From positions 3,658,001 through 3,722,000 of the forward strand of contig JBLDXI010000001.1 in assembly GCA_047495785.1 (NCBI GenBank): DNA of 64,000 nt, given 5' to 3'. The DNA comes from Lepidodermella squamata. Lineage: Eukaryota; Gastrotricha. A program made the position numbers and the translations under genes. The notes under the pieces were generated by a model. That model had not been told where the DNA came from. It searched no databases and saw only the letters and a program-made list of their open reading frames with translations. Shown here one piece after another: positions 39,610-50,205 of this stretch. The stretch's first letter is position 1. Every line of letters starts with the position of its first letter.

Positions 39610-40081
39610 TTTCTTGGTGTAAAATAAGCACTCGAATTTTTGAAGGTAATAAAATCATGAAATGACTCACTTTCGAGAAAAAATTCACCCTCAGCCATTC
39701 GCGGGTTGGAAAAATCTCGCGAGGAGACATCACGCAATATATTTAGGGTAAGGATGATTAATCAGGGTACGGAATAATTTTATGAAAAATGTGCGACTAG
39801 TTTCCTGTTTTTTCCCAACAATGATTGAATTTTCGCGTGAGTGTTTACACCTTTTGTTTACGGCGCAACAACTCACGATTTCCGGTCGGTGCAAGGCAAT
39901 CACAACGCGGCCGCTAAACACTTCGCACTGAAATCGAGAGCAATTTCGGACTCAAAATTTTATTCACATGCAAAAAAATTCAGAAAAAAGCCTCATAAAA
40001 TAGTAGAGTTAGAAAGGCTTAACATCAGGCTCAACTGGACTGCCACCTGCATGAACCTGAATTTTCAAAAATTAGGAAAAA

Positions 40082-40564
40082 TTATTTTTTCCATAAAAAC
40101 GGAAATACCACGTTAGCGAGGGCTAACCAGCGGCTGATCGAGTTGTGCAAGGGGTCTGCGGCGAGGCCCTTCAACGGGGCGTAATCAACGTGCCACGAGA
40201 TCATTTTTCGCTTTGAATTCTCTTTCGCTCCCAACTTTAAGTCTTTAGCTTCAAATTGGTTCGAATTCGGCTCATCTTCCTGCGATTCGTCACCCTCTTC
40301 ATCTGACTCTTCACGCTTGACTGGTTCCGGCTTTTTCGCCACCAGTTTTTCAAACTCAGGGGCTTTCAGGGCTTCGTAGCCTTGCGGGAGTTCAAACGGA
40401 AGCCCGACCAATTTTCGGCCTCGAAACGAGGCTATCAGCTCCGAACTTCCCGGGGTCGAATCATTTTTACTGATGATGAATCGGCTCGAAATCGGAGCTG
40501 GGCCATCGTAAGAAATTACGCACGGCAAATGATGGACATATTCTTCCGAATCGACTTCAGCCAT
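40082..40564 (-). CDS. RNASEH2C: Ribonuclease H2 subunit C
   Basis: A 160-residue single-exon protein. The N-terminus HHLPCVISYDGPAPISSRF and the strand ASFRGRKLVGLPFELPQGY match the conserved RNASEH2C core (HLLPC, G.AP...F, FRGR.L.G......GY). An acidic linker with DEEGDESQEDE follows, then a C-terminal block (ISWHVDYAPL, ISRWLALANV) that corresponds to the second half of the fold. The subunit pairs with RNASEH2B to support the catalytic A subunit, which removes ribonucleotides and RNA from DNA in the nucleus. Length is as expected for the family. Start at ATG 40562-40564. Confidence 0.88.
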   Translation of the reverse strand: MAEVDSEEYVHHLPCVISYDGPAPISSRFIISKNDSTPGSSELIASFRGRKLVGLPFELPQGYEALKAPEFEKLVAKKPEPVKREESDEEGDESQEDEPNSNQFEAKDLKLGAKENSKRKMISWHVDYAPLKGLAADPLHNSISRWLALANVVFPFLWKK

Positions 40565-41779
40565 ATTTCAAATTAAACCTATTTTAGAATCAGTTTTTTT
40601 ATTCCAAAAAACGATTTTTTTTATCCCTCAATAATTTACAATAAAATTCGGAAGGAGGCTAAATATTCGGGTGGTTTTTCACAGATCGAAACACCGATTG
40701 AGAGACGAGATAATTCAAACAATTTCAAGACTGATTATTCGTTTCGAAAAAAATTCGTTCTTGCTTTGAGATCACAGAACGCACAGCAGAGTTAGGAGCC
40801 AATAAACAACAGTAGTTCGATTTCAGATAGGAGATAGGTATTTCAAGGTAAATATGGAAAACTACGAGATCTTTTTTCTATATCACAACATCATGCTGTT
40901 GATTCACTCATCGCTAAAAATCTACAACAAAACCGACTAGTTTTGGTAGGTTTTCCAATCACATCACAAAATATCGGCAAAAATTCGGAATTTCAGGTCA
41001 TTAGTTTAACACTTTTCAAACACATTATCAAAAACGGCACAATGAGAATGTTATTAAATATCCATAACAATTATATCGAAAAAATGGCACGAAATGAGCA
41101 CATGTTTCCGGGTACAACTTCCCGTTTTTCTTAGAACGGAAATAGATAGCCCAAAAAATTTGGAGTCAAATTGAAATAAAATTGAATACACAACTTAGTA
41201 CATTAAAATCGATCAAAATTAAACTAATAGTAATATGAAAAAAGAAGGACAACCAGGAAATGCAGTTATTACTATAATGCTGTCGAAATTGATCGCTTCA
41301 TCCTGCACAAACCAAGTCCATTATTATTACATTTTACGAGAGATCCATCGCTAAATTTCATTTTTGAGCATCATCGCACTAAGTTTTTCTCGTCTATGCA
41401 AATGCGATACAAATTTTCTCGCGAGACACGAGTAAACAAAAATCGATGAATGATGAAATGCGTGCAAAATTGGCTGACGGGCCGGATAAATAATGTTTTC
41501 ACAATCGGTAAACAATATTAATTTGCTGAGTTCAATAAGTTAGTTCAGATGAATGCGTAAAATTGCAGATGAAATGAGAAGATAAAGCTGAGTGAAATGA
41601 AATAAATCAAGCAAACGAGACATGCTAACCTTCGAGTTAAGTTGCTTGAAAGATATATGATAGGTACATTTTTTGCGAGTTTCAAAGGATTTTGAACCTG
41701 TTTTGCATATTTCACTCAGTCATAATAATTTATAGCCAGCAAAGAAATAGCAGGAATACAAGAGTCAGGAAAAATTCCA
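40565..41779. other. Intergenic / TTBK 3' flank, no gene seen
   Basis: About 1.2 kb of AT-rich sequence between the RNASEH2C start and the TTBK stop. Open frames (for example 40943-41134) have no recognisable content. It probably includes the TTBK 3'UTR and the RNASEH2C promoter. Confidence 0.4.
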
Positions 41780-44274
41780 TCAAGGTTTAGACCTGAGGCT
41801 AGGCGGTGGGGCCAAGTTTAGCCGGCGTTCCATCAGGGCCCTTCGATGCGGGGGCGGTGGGTTAGTCGAGGGCGGCCTCGGCGCATGGGAGGAATTGTCT
41901 GAATTTTGCTCATTTTTCTTCTCACTCTTATTGCTAGTAACATTGTTATCGAGAACAGTCAGATTTTGCGCCGGAATTAAGGTGGCTGAAGTCACAGTGC
42001 TCGACGTCATAGGCGGCGGTGAGTGGGATGATTTTGAAGAAGCAGCAGCAGCAGCAGCACCTTTTTGATGTAGGAAAGTCGAAGTCACATCACAATGCGA
42101 CGAAATCTGCGACGCCTGAGACATCGACGGCCTCAGCGCCATTAAGCTACTCAAAATCGAGGGGTGAGGCGGCGGCAGGCTTGCCTCACTTTTTTGACTG
42201 GCAGTCGATAGTCGGGTGTGACTCGCACTCCTCGGCCGCCTACTGCCGCCAGCCCCAAGCCACTGATGCTTTTGGAAACCGGAAAACGACGTCCTATCAG
42301 CGCTTTTAATTTTCGGCTGAGGATTCGCTAAAATCTGGGGCGATGATAACTTCCGGGCATTGGCAGATTTTTTACTACTCGATATCTTGTCGTCCTCCTC
42401 CATCAAATCGCCAGCGTTTGGTATTAGGTCCTCCTCGTCTAAATCCGGCGGAACTTCAGTCGCGCCTCTTAAATGGTGCTGCATCAAGCCAGCGGTTGAA
42501 AACTGCCCCGAGTAGCCTAAATCCTGGGTCAGTAAAGCCATTGCCGGCGGCGTGTGAGTCCGGCTTATCGTTCCGAGGGCCATAGCGCTGCTCCGCGGCA
42601 GATATGCGCTGACTTTCGTACTCGGCTGGTTGGTGGTGTTGAGCACCATCGGCTGTTGGCTGATGACAATTCCGGTTTCGGCGCTTTGTACTGCGTTGTG
42701 ATTGTTGTGATTATTGTTGTTGTTATTCGTATTTGGAGTGGGTGGCAGTGCAGCATTCATATGCATCAACGAACTCGGGCGAGATGAAATATCGCTTTGC
42801 TGAAAAAACAAACAGTAGAAATGTAAACATACGGAAAAATACGCTTTTATATCAAATATATTTAGCATAAAATTGTGAAAAATCTCGAATAAAAAATTGA
42901 AAAATTTACCAAAAATGAATTTTCTGATTACAGCGATCATAGTAAATTTTTCAAATGCTGGAGGAGAAGTTTCAATGGAATTATATCCATAATCCAGCTT
43001 GCACGCAAAATTATAGCGTCATATTATAAAATTCCTCAGTTTATCAATATTTCTACTATTTACATTCTGCGTCTCTCACACTCATGCAAATTTCATGGCA
43101 ACAAAATTGTAACGCCATCATTGAAAGGTAGGGTCCTAAAATGGCTGATTACAACAAAAAGTTGATTAATTCAGCCATTATGTATTATAAAAATATAACG
43201 AGATATTTCGATTTGATCTTTAAAACTAACCTCGATATCTTCAGAAAGAGACCATTCCAAAGCAGCAGGTGAAGTGATGCGAAGGGCTTTCAAAAATTGA
43301 CTTCGAATGAACACATAATCAGGCGATTCAGCGTATCCCAACGATTTAATGTGCGTTAAAACGTCCCGCATCAGCGTGACAGCCGATTCGCCTAGTGGTT
43401 TCAGCCAACTGATAAACAACTCGCCCGTCGACTCGTTAATATGCGTCATTTTCGCCTCGAGAACTTGGTCCTTATCACGCAGCCGTTTCCACGGTAAATT
43501 TCCAGTTGCGAGTTCAACGAGGCTGAATAGCAGTGACCACAAATCGTCGACTCGGCCGAGATCGCGGTTCCGATGAGCGGCAGGAGATGCGTAACGGACC
43601 GTCCCACGAAATCCGGCGACAGAACGGGCAGGCCGAACAGATGAGCCATCGTCGGACAAGAAATTTCGAGCCAGACCAAAGTCGAATATGTACAGCGACC
43701 GAGTATAGCCCTAAAATAGCGAAAAATATGGGGGTTTAAAAATAGGAAAAATCCACCTTAAAATTTCAATATTTGTTGAAAATTCAGATTTTTTGGATGA
43801 ACTTACGTCGAATTCGCCTGTCGGTGGGCCCATAGCAAAATTTGATGGTTTGATATCGCGATGTAGAAATCCAGCTTGATGAACGTCACGAATCGCGTCC
43901 AGCATTTGTAGCCCGAGCCTAATGACCGTTTTCGGCCGAAAATGCTGGTCAGGCGCCGCTCGCCGCAAATCAGCCAACGACCGGCCGAGCAGGGTCATTA
44001 TCAAGTAACTGAAAGTCTCATTTCGCCCACATCCGACTAGGTTGCAGACATGCGGCCGGCCTTGCAGTTTTTTCAAAACGGCGACCTCCATTTTGAGCAC
44101 CTGTTTCGCGGCTTTTGTCGACTCGAGTTTTAGAGCGAATCGCTCCTGAGTTGCGATTTCTTCCACCTCGTAAATTTCGCCGAACCCACCGCCGCCGATT
44201 TTCGAAACAGTCCGCCATCGATCTTTTATAACAGTTCCATCTGCGAGAAGTCGCTGCTCACTTTGCGAAGACAT
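41780..44274 (-). CDS. Tau-tubulin kinase (TTBK1/2-like)
   Basis: Three exons, 44274-43807, 43710-43231 and 42799-41780, all join in phase 0 to give 655 residues. The kinase domain (about 20-300) is of the CK1/TTBK type: glycine loop [13 protein letters not shown] lysine Lys49 in FALKLES, catalytic Asp140 in [12 protein letters not shown], and Asp166 in [21 protein letters not shown] and [15 protein letters not shown] are family hallmarks. All catalytic residues are present. The C-terminal half is disordered, with an Asn run, a poly-Ala run and PPP-rich tail segments. TTBKs phosphorylate tau and tubulin, and TTBK2 licenses ciliogenesis. Vertebrate paralogue assignment is not attempted. Confidence 0.93.
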
Positions 44275-44468
44275 TTTTCGTCGTCACTAGAAATCAGATG
44301 ATGTATCGATTTCTCACTACATTTTGTTGTTATCATCACGCGTAAAAAAGTCTAAATAAAAAAAACGGAAAAATTATCTCTCATCTTAGATTTTCATTCT
44401 TTTCAAGAAAAACACCAGCACGCGACGCATCGGGTTATTTTTTTCAACATGCGAGACAAAATACGAGT

Positions 44469-45559
44469 TTAGATTTTGTTGAAGGCGGCGATGTCGACGC
44501 TCTGAACGTAGTCCTCGAAGTTGGTGATCTGCTCAGAGAGCGCATCGATCGACACCTTGTCGTCCTCGACGACGAGCTGGATTTGCAGCTTCTTGATGCC
44601 GAAAGCCACGGGGATGAAGCGAGAGGCGCCCCAGATGAGACCGTCCATCTGGATCGAGCGGACGGCTTCCTCGAGTTTCGCCAGGTCGGTTTCGTCGTCC
44701 CAGGGCTTGACTTCGAGGACGACCGAGGACTTGGCGATGATCGCCGGCTTCTTGCTCTTGCGCTCTTCGTACTCCTTCAGACGCTGCGCCTTCACCTTTT
44801 CCGCTTCCTCATCGACTGGCTCCTAAGAAAATTAGAAAAATTTCTCATGTAAAACATTTACCTTCATAAAAATTCCAAAGGAAACTTGAGAAAAATAGAC
44901 TTAAAATGATATGAATTTTTCCCACCCGAATTAGGAAATTAAACAAATGATAGGAGAAAATCATGGAAGCCATGAGATTATAGTGACAATCTAGGTGTGT
45001 GCATCATTTGCGCCTAGATTCAAAGTTTTACGATAATGCCACGCAAAACGAACTAATCACGCTTAATTGATGTCAGTCTTGCCCTCGGCGAAGCACCCGA
45101 GCTAAATCCACTTGCTCTCTTCTAGACCAGACAATCAATACATAACTCAATTTCTAGGCAAAATGAACTCGCCTAATGAAAGTCGACAATGAAGAAAATT
45201 CGATCAATTATTAGAAATATTTTTGGAAAAAGTGTCCTCAAAATTAAATGTTGTGGATGTTCACAAAACTCTAGAAAAAGACATCTCAATTTCTGATATG
45301 TCTCGTAAAATAGCTCTTTTCCAATTAATCCGCTCATTTTCAATTTGTTTCATGTTATTTTTACATCGAAATGGCAAAAATGAGAGCTTACATCGCCGAA
45401 GAGGTCGATATCGTCATCGGCAGCGGCGGGTTTCTTCTCCTCGACCTTCTTCTCTTCCTTCTTGCCCTTGCCCTTGCCGGCGTCGTGCGCATCGTGGTGG
45501 GCGCCACCGATGGTGAAGATGGGCTCAGTACCGTACAGTTGTTCAATGGTCAGAGTCAT
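44469..45559 (-). CDS. Translation elongation factor 1-beta (eEF1B), short N-terminus
   Basis: Two exons, 45559-45392 and 44822-44469, join in phase 0 across a 569-nt intron to give 173 residues. The C-terminal GEF domain is highly conserved: [53 protein letters not shown] and the terminal [13 protein letters not shown]. The acidic DDDIDLFGD motif precedes it. It catalyses GDP/GTP exchange on eEF1A. The N-terminus is only about 45 residues ([10 protein letters not shown]..., His/Ala and Lys/Glu-rich) instead of the GST-C-like domain of eEF1B-alpha, nor is an eEF1B-delta leucine zipper visible. An alternative first exon cannot be excluded. Confidence 0.92.
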
Positions 45560-45770
45560 TTTCGATTAATTTATATTAATTAAACCGGTAAGTTTAAAGC
45601 AAGGGCTATACAAAAAAATAGAAAAAGTAAATTTCAGGTAAAAATAGAGATAAAAACGAATTATTTATTCGAACGATAAGACATAAGAAAGAAAGGGCGT
45701 ATTTTTCACTGGCAGACATCATGGAATGTAAGAGAACGGATTTTGCGGAGAATTGCAAAATTTTCAAAGA

Positions 45771-47738
45771 CTAGAGTTGCAGCTCATCGGCCCGCGACCT
45801 GCCGCGCTGAGGCCGGCCGCCGCGGCCCCGCTGCGCCCACGCCGGGCCTCCGCCCCGTCCGCCGCGTTGCTGCGCCCAGAAGCGGCGCTGTTGCATGGCA
45901 ACGACGCGCGGGTCGGGCGGGATGTTACCTGTTGCGACACGTTCGACGCACTCCTCAAGAATGCTGCCGACGATGATTCCGTTCTGCCGAACGCAGTCCA
46001 TTAGGTAATCTGATAATAATGAAGAAAACAAAAATTTCAATAAAAGCAAATTAATGAACTAAAAGTGTCTAAAATCCCATATCATTTAGTTAGATCCTAA
46101 ATAGGGCCAGAAAATTAAAATGTTTCGCCGCTAAGACCTAGCCAACGAGCGTATCTCAATTGATGTTGCTATTCCTTGTTACATTAGGCGTGCTTAAGAG
46201 ATAGAAAACGTGGTCATTGGTCATTAAAACGAAACTATATAATAGTTACATGAATTGTTATAATTCTTATACTGGCACGTTAAGTAATGAAAGCATGAAT
46301 AAACATTAAACATGAAAGCAATTTTGTGATTAGAATCACAGACTTCGAAAAAATTAATATAAAAATTAAACAGGAATTTTGGAGTTTTTGAAATGTTCAT
46401 CAAAATTAAATCACTCCAAATTTTTCAATTACAAAGCATCCTGAGAATGATTTTGTTCCAATTGAATGATAGGAATGATAACTTACTTTCCCAGTGTGTT
46501 TTGGCCTTCTTAACCTCGACCTTGCACAGCCGGTCGAGCTCCTTGTACTTGTTCTTGAAGAAATCAGTACCCCGCTTTTTCATCTTGTTATACACTCGCT
46601 GCTTTTGCTTGAGCAAATTCGAAGTTTCTTCAGTCATCCACAGCTTCGAAATACCCTGAAGTAACCGTTTCGCTTCCTTCGGCGCAACAATCAGGTTACC
46701 ATCAGATGTAAAAATCGTCGGCGTGTTGACTTCAGCTTGCGCGGCTTTGGCACCGGATGCCATATCAGGCAGCTTTTTCTCACCAGAAGCGTAGGCTCTC
46801 AACCTCCGATGCCGGTCAGATTCGGCCCAGAAACGGCGACGAAGAGAGCAAAGCTCAGAATTAGCAACTTTCCGCTCGGCGAGCAACCAGGTCACCAACT
46901 GTTTCGCCTCGGTTATCGACAGTTTTGATAGATTATCTTCAGTAAGACGAGGGATGTCCTTCACATGGTCCCAGGTACCGGGTTTGTAGTACAGATAGTC
47001 TTTTTTCTCCTCACTTTCCCACAAATCGCAATACGCTTTGGTTCTAACATTTCGCACGCTGATTTGGAAAAACGGGTGATTAGGCGGCGCGTTGCTTGCG
47101 TCGAACTGCTCTTTCCACATCGCTCGATAGTCGACATCACGTTCTGAGAAACATTTCAAAGGCTTTGTCGGCTTTTTTACCTCTTTCAATTGTGGCAGTT
47201 CATTTTCGTCTTGCTTCCGCTGCTTTTCAGGGACAACTGGTTTCTCTTCGGATTTCACCTGAGGTCCAGGTCGCTTGCCGCCTTTCAGACCAGACATTAT
47301 TTCAGCCCGGACTTCGCGTTCTGCTTTACGTTTTCGCTTAGTTTCATCATCGTCGCTTTCCGACTCGCTGCTCGACTCCATTTCGCCGGATTCACTGCCA
47401 CTAGAAACAGCGCCTTCTTCTTCAGAGTCGTCAACTTCCATTTTTTGAGGTGGCTTCAAAACCGGTTTCACTTCGACAGGCTTTTTGAGCGCTGGTTTTT
47501 CAGCTACTGTGATGGCTTTTGGTTCCGTGTTAACTACTACGGTCTTCGGTGCAGTTACGACGACCTTCTCTTCTTCCGATTCAACGCTTTCGGCATCACT
47601 GATTTCGCCTTCTTCTTCGCCATCTTGGCCGGGCACTCCAGCGATTTTCTGCTCGAAGAATTGAAGCTCGAAATGTCGATGAGGGTTGAGCACAGGGCTG
47701 CCTAAAACGATGGTGGGCAAGCCCCAGAAAGACGACAT
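45771..47738 (-). CDS. Acidic nuclear-type protein with RGG tail, unidentified
   Basis: Two exons, 47738-46487 and 46009-45771, join in phase 1 (donor GTAAGT, acceptor TTATCAG) into 496 residues. The first half is acidic and Ser-rich (DGEEEGEISDAESVESEEEK) with Lys/Pro repeats. A conserved-looking block follows: YRAMWKEQFDASNAPPNHPF, then EKKDYLYYKPGTWDHVKDIP and TEAKQLVTWLLAERK. The C-terminal exon carries an Arg/Gly-rich tail (RGGRGGGPAWAQRGRGG), usual in RNA-binding proteins. I do not recognise the family; RNA or chromatin association is an inference from composition. Confidence 0.75.
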
Positions 47739-47869
47739 TATCGTAAAATTCTAGGTGGAAAAATTGAAGTTTATATCATCAATATATTAAGAGTATTATT
47801 TTGTTCAAACAGTGTATCAAAACAGTATGTATAAAACAGGCAAAACAAGAAGCGGCGATTGTCCTTTCA

Positions 47870-49471
47870 TCATGGAATCGGCTTGATAATAACCACCATC
47901 GTTTGCGACTGCTCTGGGTTCGCTACATTGATCGACATAGAGACTAGCCGACCACGTGTACACGTCATGAATGAGCGGGGTTGCTGAATACTAAGACCGT
48001 GGTCCGTTACCGGCGGAAGTGGCGCACTCTCCTCGGTAACAACAGCCATGCGATCGGCAGATTGAAGAGGCGGAAGTCGTTCAACTTGAATTACACAATC
48101 GGCCTTGTCGTGAATCATAATTGTAGCCTGCATTCGCGCCTCGCCATCGAAGACCAGTGCTGAGTCGTGGCACATGAAGGTCACCTGCCAAACATTCGTA
48201 TGTTTCGAGTATCGGATCTTCCAATCCGCATCTTTTCGCTCTTGAGGCACAGCTCCGGCGTACATTTTAACGTCAACTTGGATACCGAACCTTAGCGTGT
48301 TGTGCATTTGAACCATATCGACCACTAGCGTCAGGTAATCACGAGGATAGTAGAAAGGCGACGCGGCAAACTCCCCTTGAATACCTAATTCGGCCGACTT
48401 GGGATACAGCTCGCGAAATCGGTACGCAGCCGATAGCAGACGGTGCATTACTTCACGCGAAGCTTCGTTGTTATACAAATCAGATCGTTCACAGCGATAC
48501 AAGTCGGTGACAAGCATTTGAGGAAAGCGAACCAAAGGCAACAAAAAGATGGCGTTCTCGGCTAGCCTATTCAAGCGGCAAGGATCGAGTAGCCAGCGCG
48601 AAACAGATTGAAATATTGAGAATTCATCCCGAATTATGACCTCATCACTCGATAAAATGTCTCGCACCAATTCGATTTCAAATGTCAACCACTCATCATC
48701 TGGATCGTGGCGCATCAGCTGCTCGGCGTGCCACGACATTGTCTGACGGCATTGACTCAAAAGCTGATCGATGTTTAGCAACTTAGCCCATGGATACCAA
48801 TTGACCGCATTTTTCAGCTTAGGACTTTTCGAGTTGTTAACCATAAAATTGACGCAGAGCTGCCGCAAAGAGATCACGTTGTATTTATCAGCAAGGCGTA
48901 AGATGCCAACAACAGTGTCAACAGATAATTCTATCTCGGCAGTGTATAGGAACTGTAGAAATTTACAGAAGACTGACTCGCAATCGGGGGATTCTTGAAG
49001 GCGAAGGCGTTGAATAGGCGAATTGTTCGAATCCGCGACGAGATTTGAAGCCCAGATTGAACCATAAAGCATTGTGCGAAAGACATCACTTGATTTGGCG
49101 AGGACAAACTTGTGTGAGAAAAAGTCCTGCTCTCCAACATTTATTACAACATCGCTCAGCTCGGGATGGTTGAAAAAGGCAGCAACGTCGCGAACAAACG
49201 AGTCTTTGTCGGCAACCACCGATACTGGAGTATTATCACCGCGAGAATGCTGACTAGAAATTCTTGAAGATATCACGCCATCATCTGAAGACTGTGAAAG
49301 CATGTTGCGACTTCTGGTCGTAGGTGGGCGTTGATGGTAGGCGTGGTCGCCCATGACCATAAGATCGACAGGCGGTACATGATCAGAGACGGATGGGGCA
49401 AATACGGAAGGAGAATCGTCAATTCTGTTATCACCGTCAGCCATAACAGGACGAGCATCTGACATTGGCAA
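47870..49471 (-). CDS. BTB/BACK protein, BTBD17-like
   Basis: A single 533-codon exon. A disordered N-terminus (about 1-95) precedes a BTB domain (ELSDVVINVGEQDFFSHKFV, then FRTMLYGSIW) and a BACK domain (to about 330, with LVRDILSSDEVIIRDEFSIF). The C-terminal region has SPFYYPRDYLTL and ends in MVVIIKPIP, both of which parallel BTBD17 (FLPRNYL, LIVKP). The vertebrate protein is secreted with a signal peptide and related to galectin-3-binding protein. Here I see no signal peptide at the chosen start; either the start is upstream or the protein is cytosolic. Confidence is high for BTB-BACK and moderate for BTBD17. Confidence 0.85.
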   Translation of the reverse strand: MPMSDARPVMADGDNRIDDSPSVFAPSVSDHVPPVDLMVMGDHAYHQRPPTTRSRNMLSQSSDDGVISSRISSQHSRGDNTPVSVVADKDSFVRDVAAFFNHPELSDVVINVGEQDFFSHKFVLAKSSDVFRTMLYGSIWASNLVADSNNSPIQRLRLQESPDCESVFCKFLQFLYTAEIELSVDTVVGILRLADKYNVISLRQLCVNFMVNNSKSPKLKNAVNWYPWAKLLNIDQLLSQCRQTMSWHAEQLMRHDPDDEWLTFEIELVRDILSSDEVIIRDEFSIFQSVSRWLLDPCRLNRLAENAIFLLPLVRFPQMLVTDLYRCERSDLYNNEASREVMHRLLSAAYRFRELYPKSAELGIQGEFAASPFYYPRDYLTLVVDMVQMHNTLRFGIQVDVKMYAGAVPQERKDADWKIRYSKHTNVWQVTFMCHDSALVFDGEARMQATIMIHDKADCVIQVERLPPLQSADRMAVVTEESAPLPPVTDHGLSIQQPRSFMTCTRGRLVSMSINVANPEQSQTMVVIIKPIP

Positions 49472-50205
49472 TTATTTCTCAAATAGACTCATTGCAATTA
49501 ACATGCTCGCCTCTAAAAAACGACCAAAATTTCACTATACTACACCATTAAATCAGAGATAGATTAGGAGATCAGAGGGCAGAAGACTGAGGTAGGCCCA
49601 AAGCCTGAGGCGTGGCCAATTTCTTTTCAAATCCAGATGTTTCCGCCATCCTTACGTTTTGTCCCAAACTTTATCGCGATGTGGATTGCAAAAAATACTT
49701 GGCCTTGACTTACAATCGAAAAGTGACCCAATTGGCACGAATCTATTGACGAAGTGCCTGTTTTGAGTCAGAACACATCCAGTTATAATGACCTTTATCC
49801 CATCATATACTTAGATTGGAGAATTAGAAATATCTGATACCTTACACACCCGAACGCAAGAAGCAGTCACTTTGCATCAAGTAGGTAATTGTGAGAAACA
49901 ACAGCGTGCTTACGGAACCTTACAGGGAACCATAATAGAAGCACTAAGAGCTCTTAAGCTACGCATTAGACCCGGAAAGAGGAAAGATGAAAATCGCTTG
50001 TCATTTGAGCTGTCAGCTAAAGTGAGCTCGATGATGGAGCGTCGGAACTCATGGTCCGATTTCTGAAAATCTCCAGTTTTTAGTTTGTCACATTTTGAAA
50101 TTTTCAAATTGTGATAAATTTAGAAACAGCATTTTCATTGTGTTTACGTAATATAAATTTTGCTTATTTTAGCGTCCTTGGATTTTTCATTCGCAGGTGT
50201 GCTGT

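Noticed and set aside
47190-47705. 171-codon Phe-rich plus-strand frame
   Set aside because: It is the complement of the acidic Glu/Lys-rich exon of the 45771-47738 gene; the Phe/Leu content follows from that strand.
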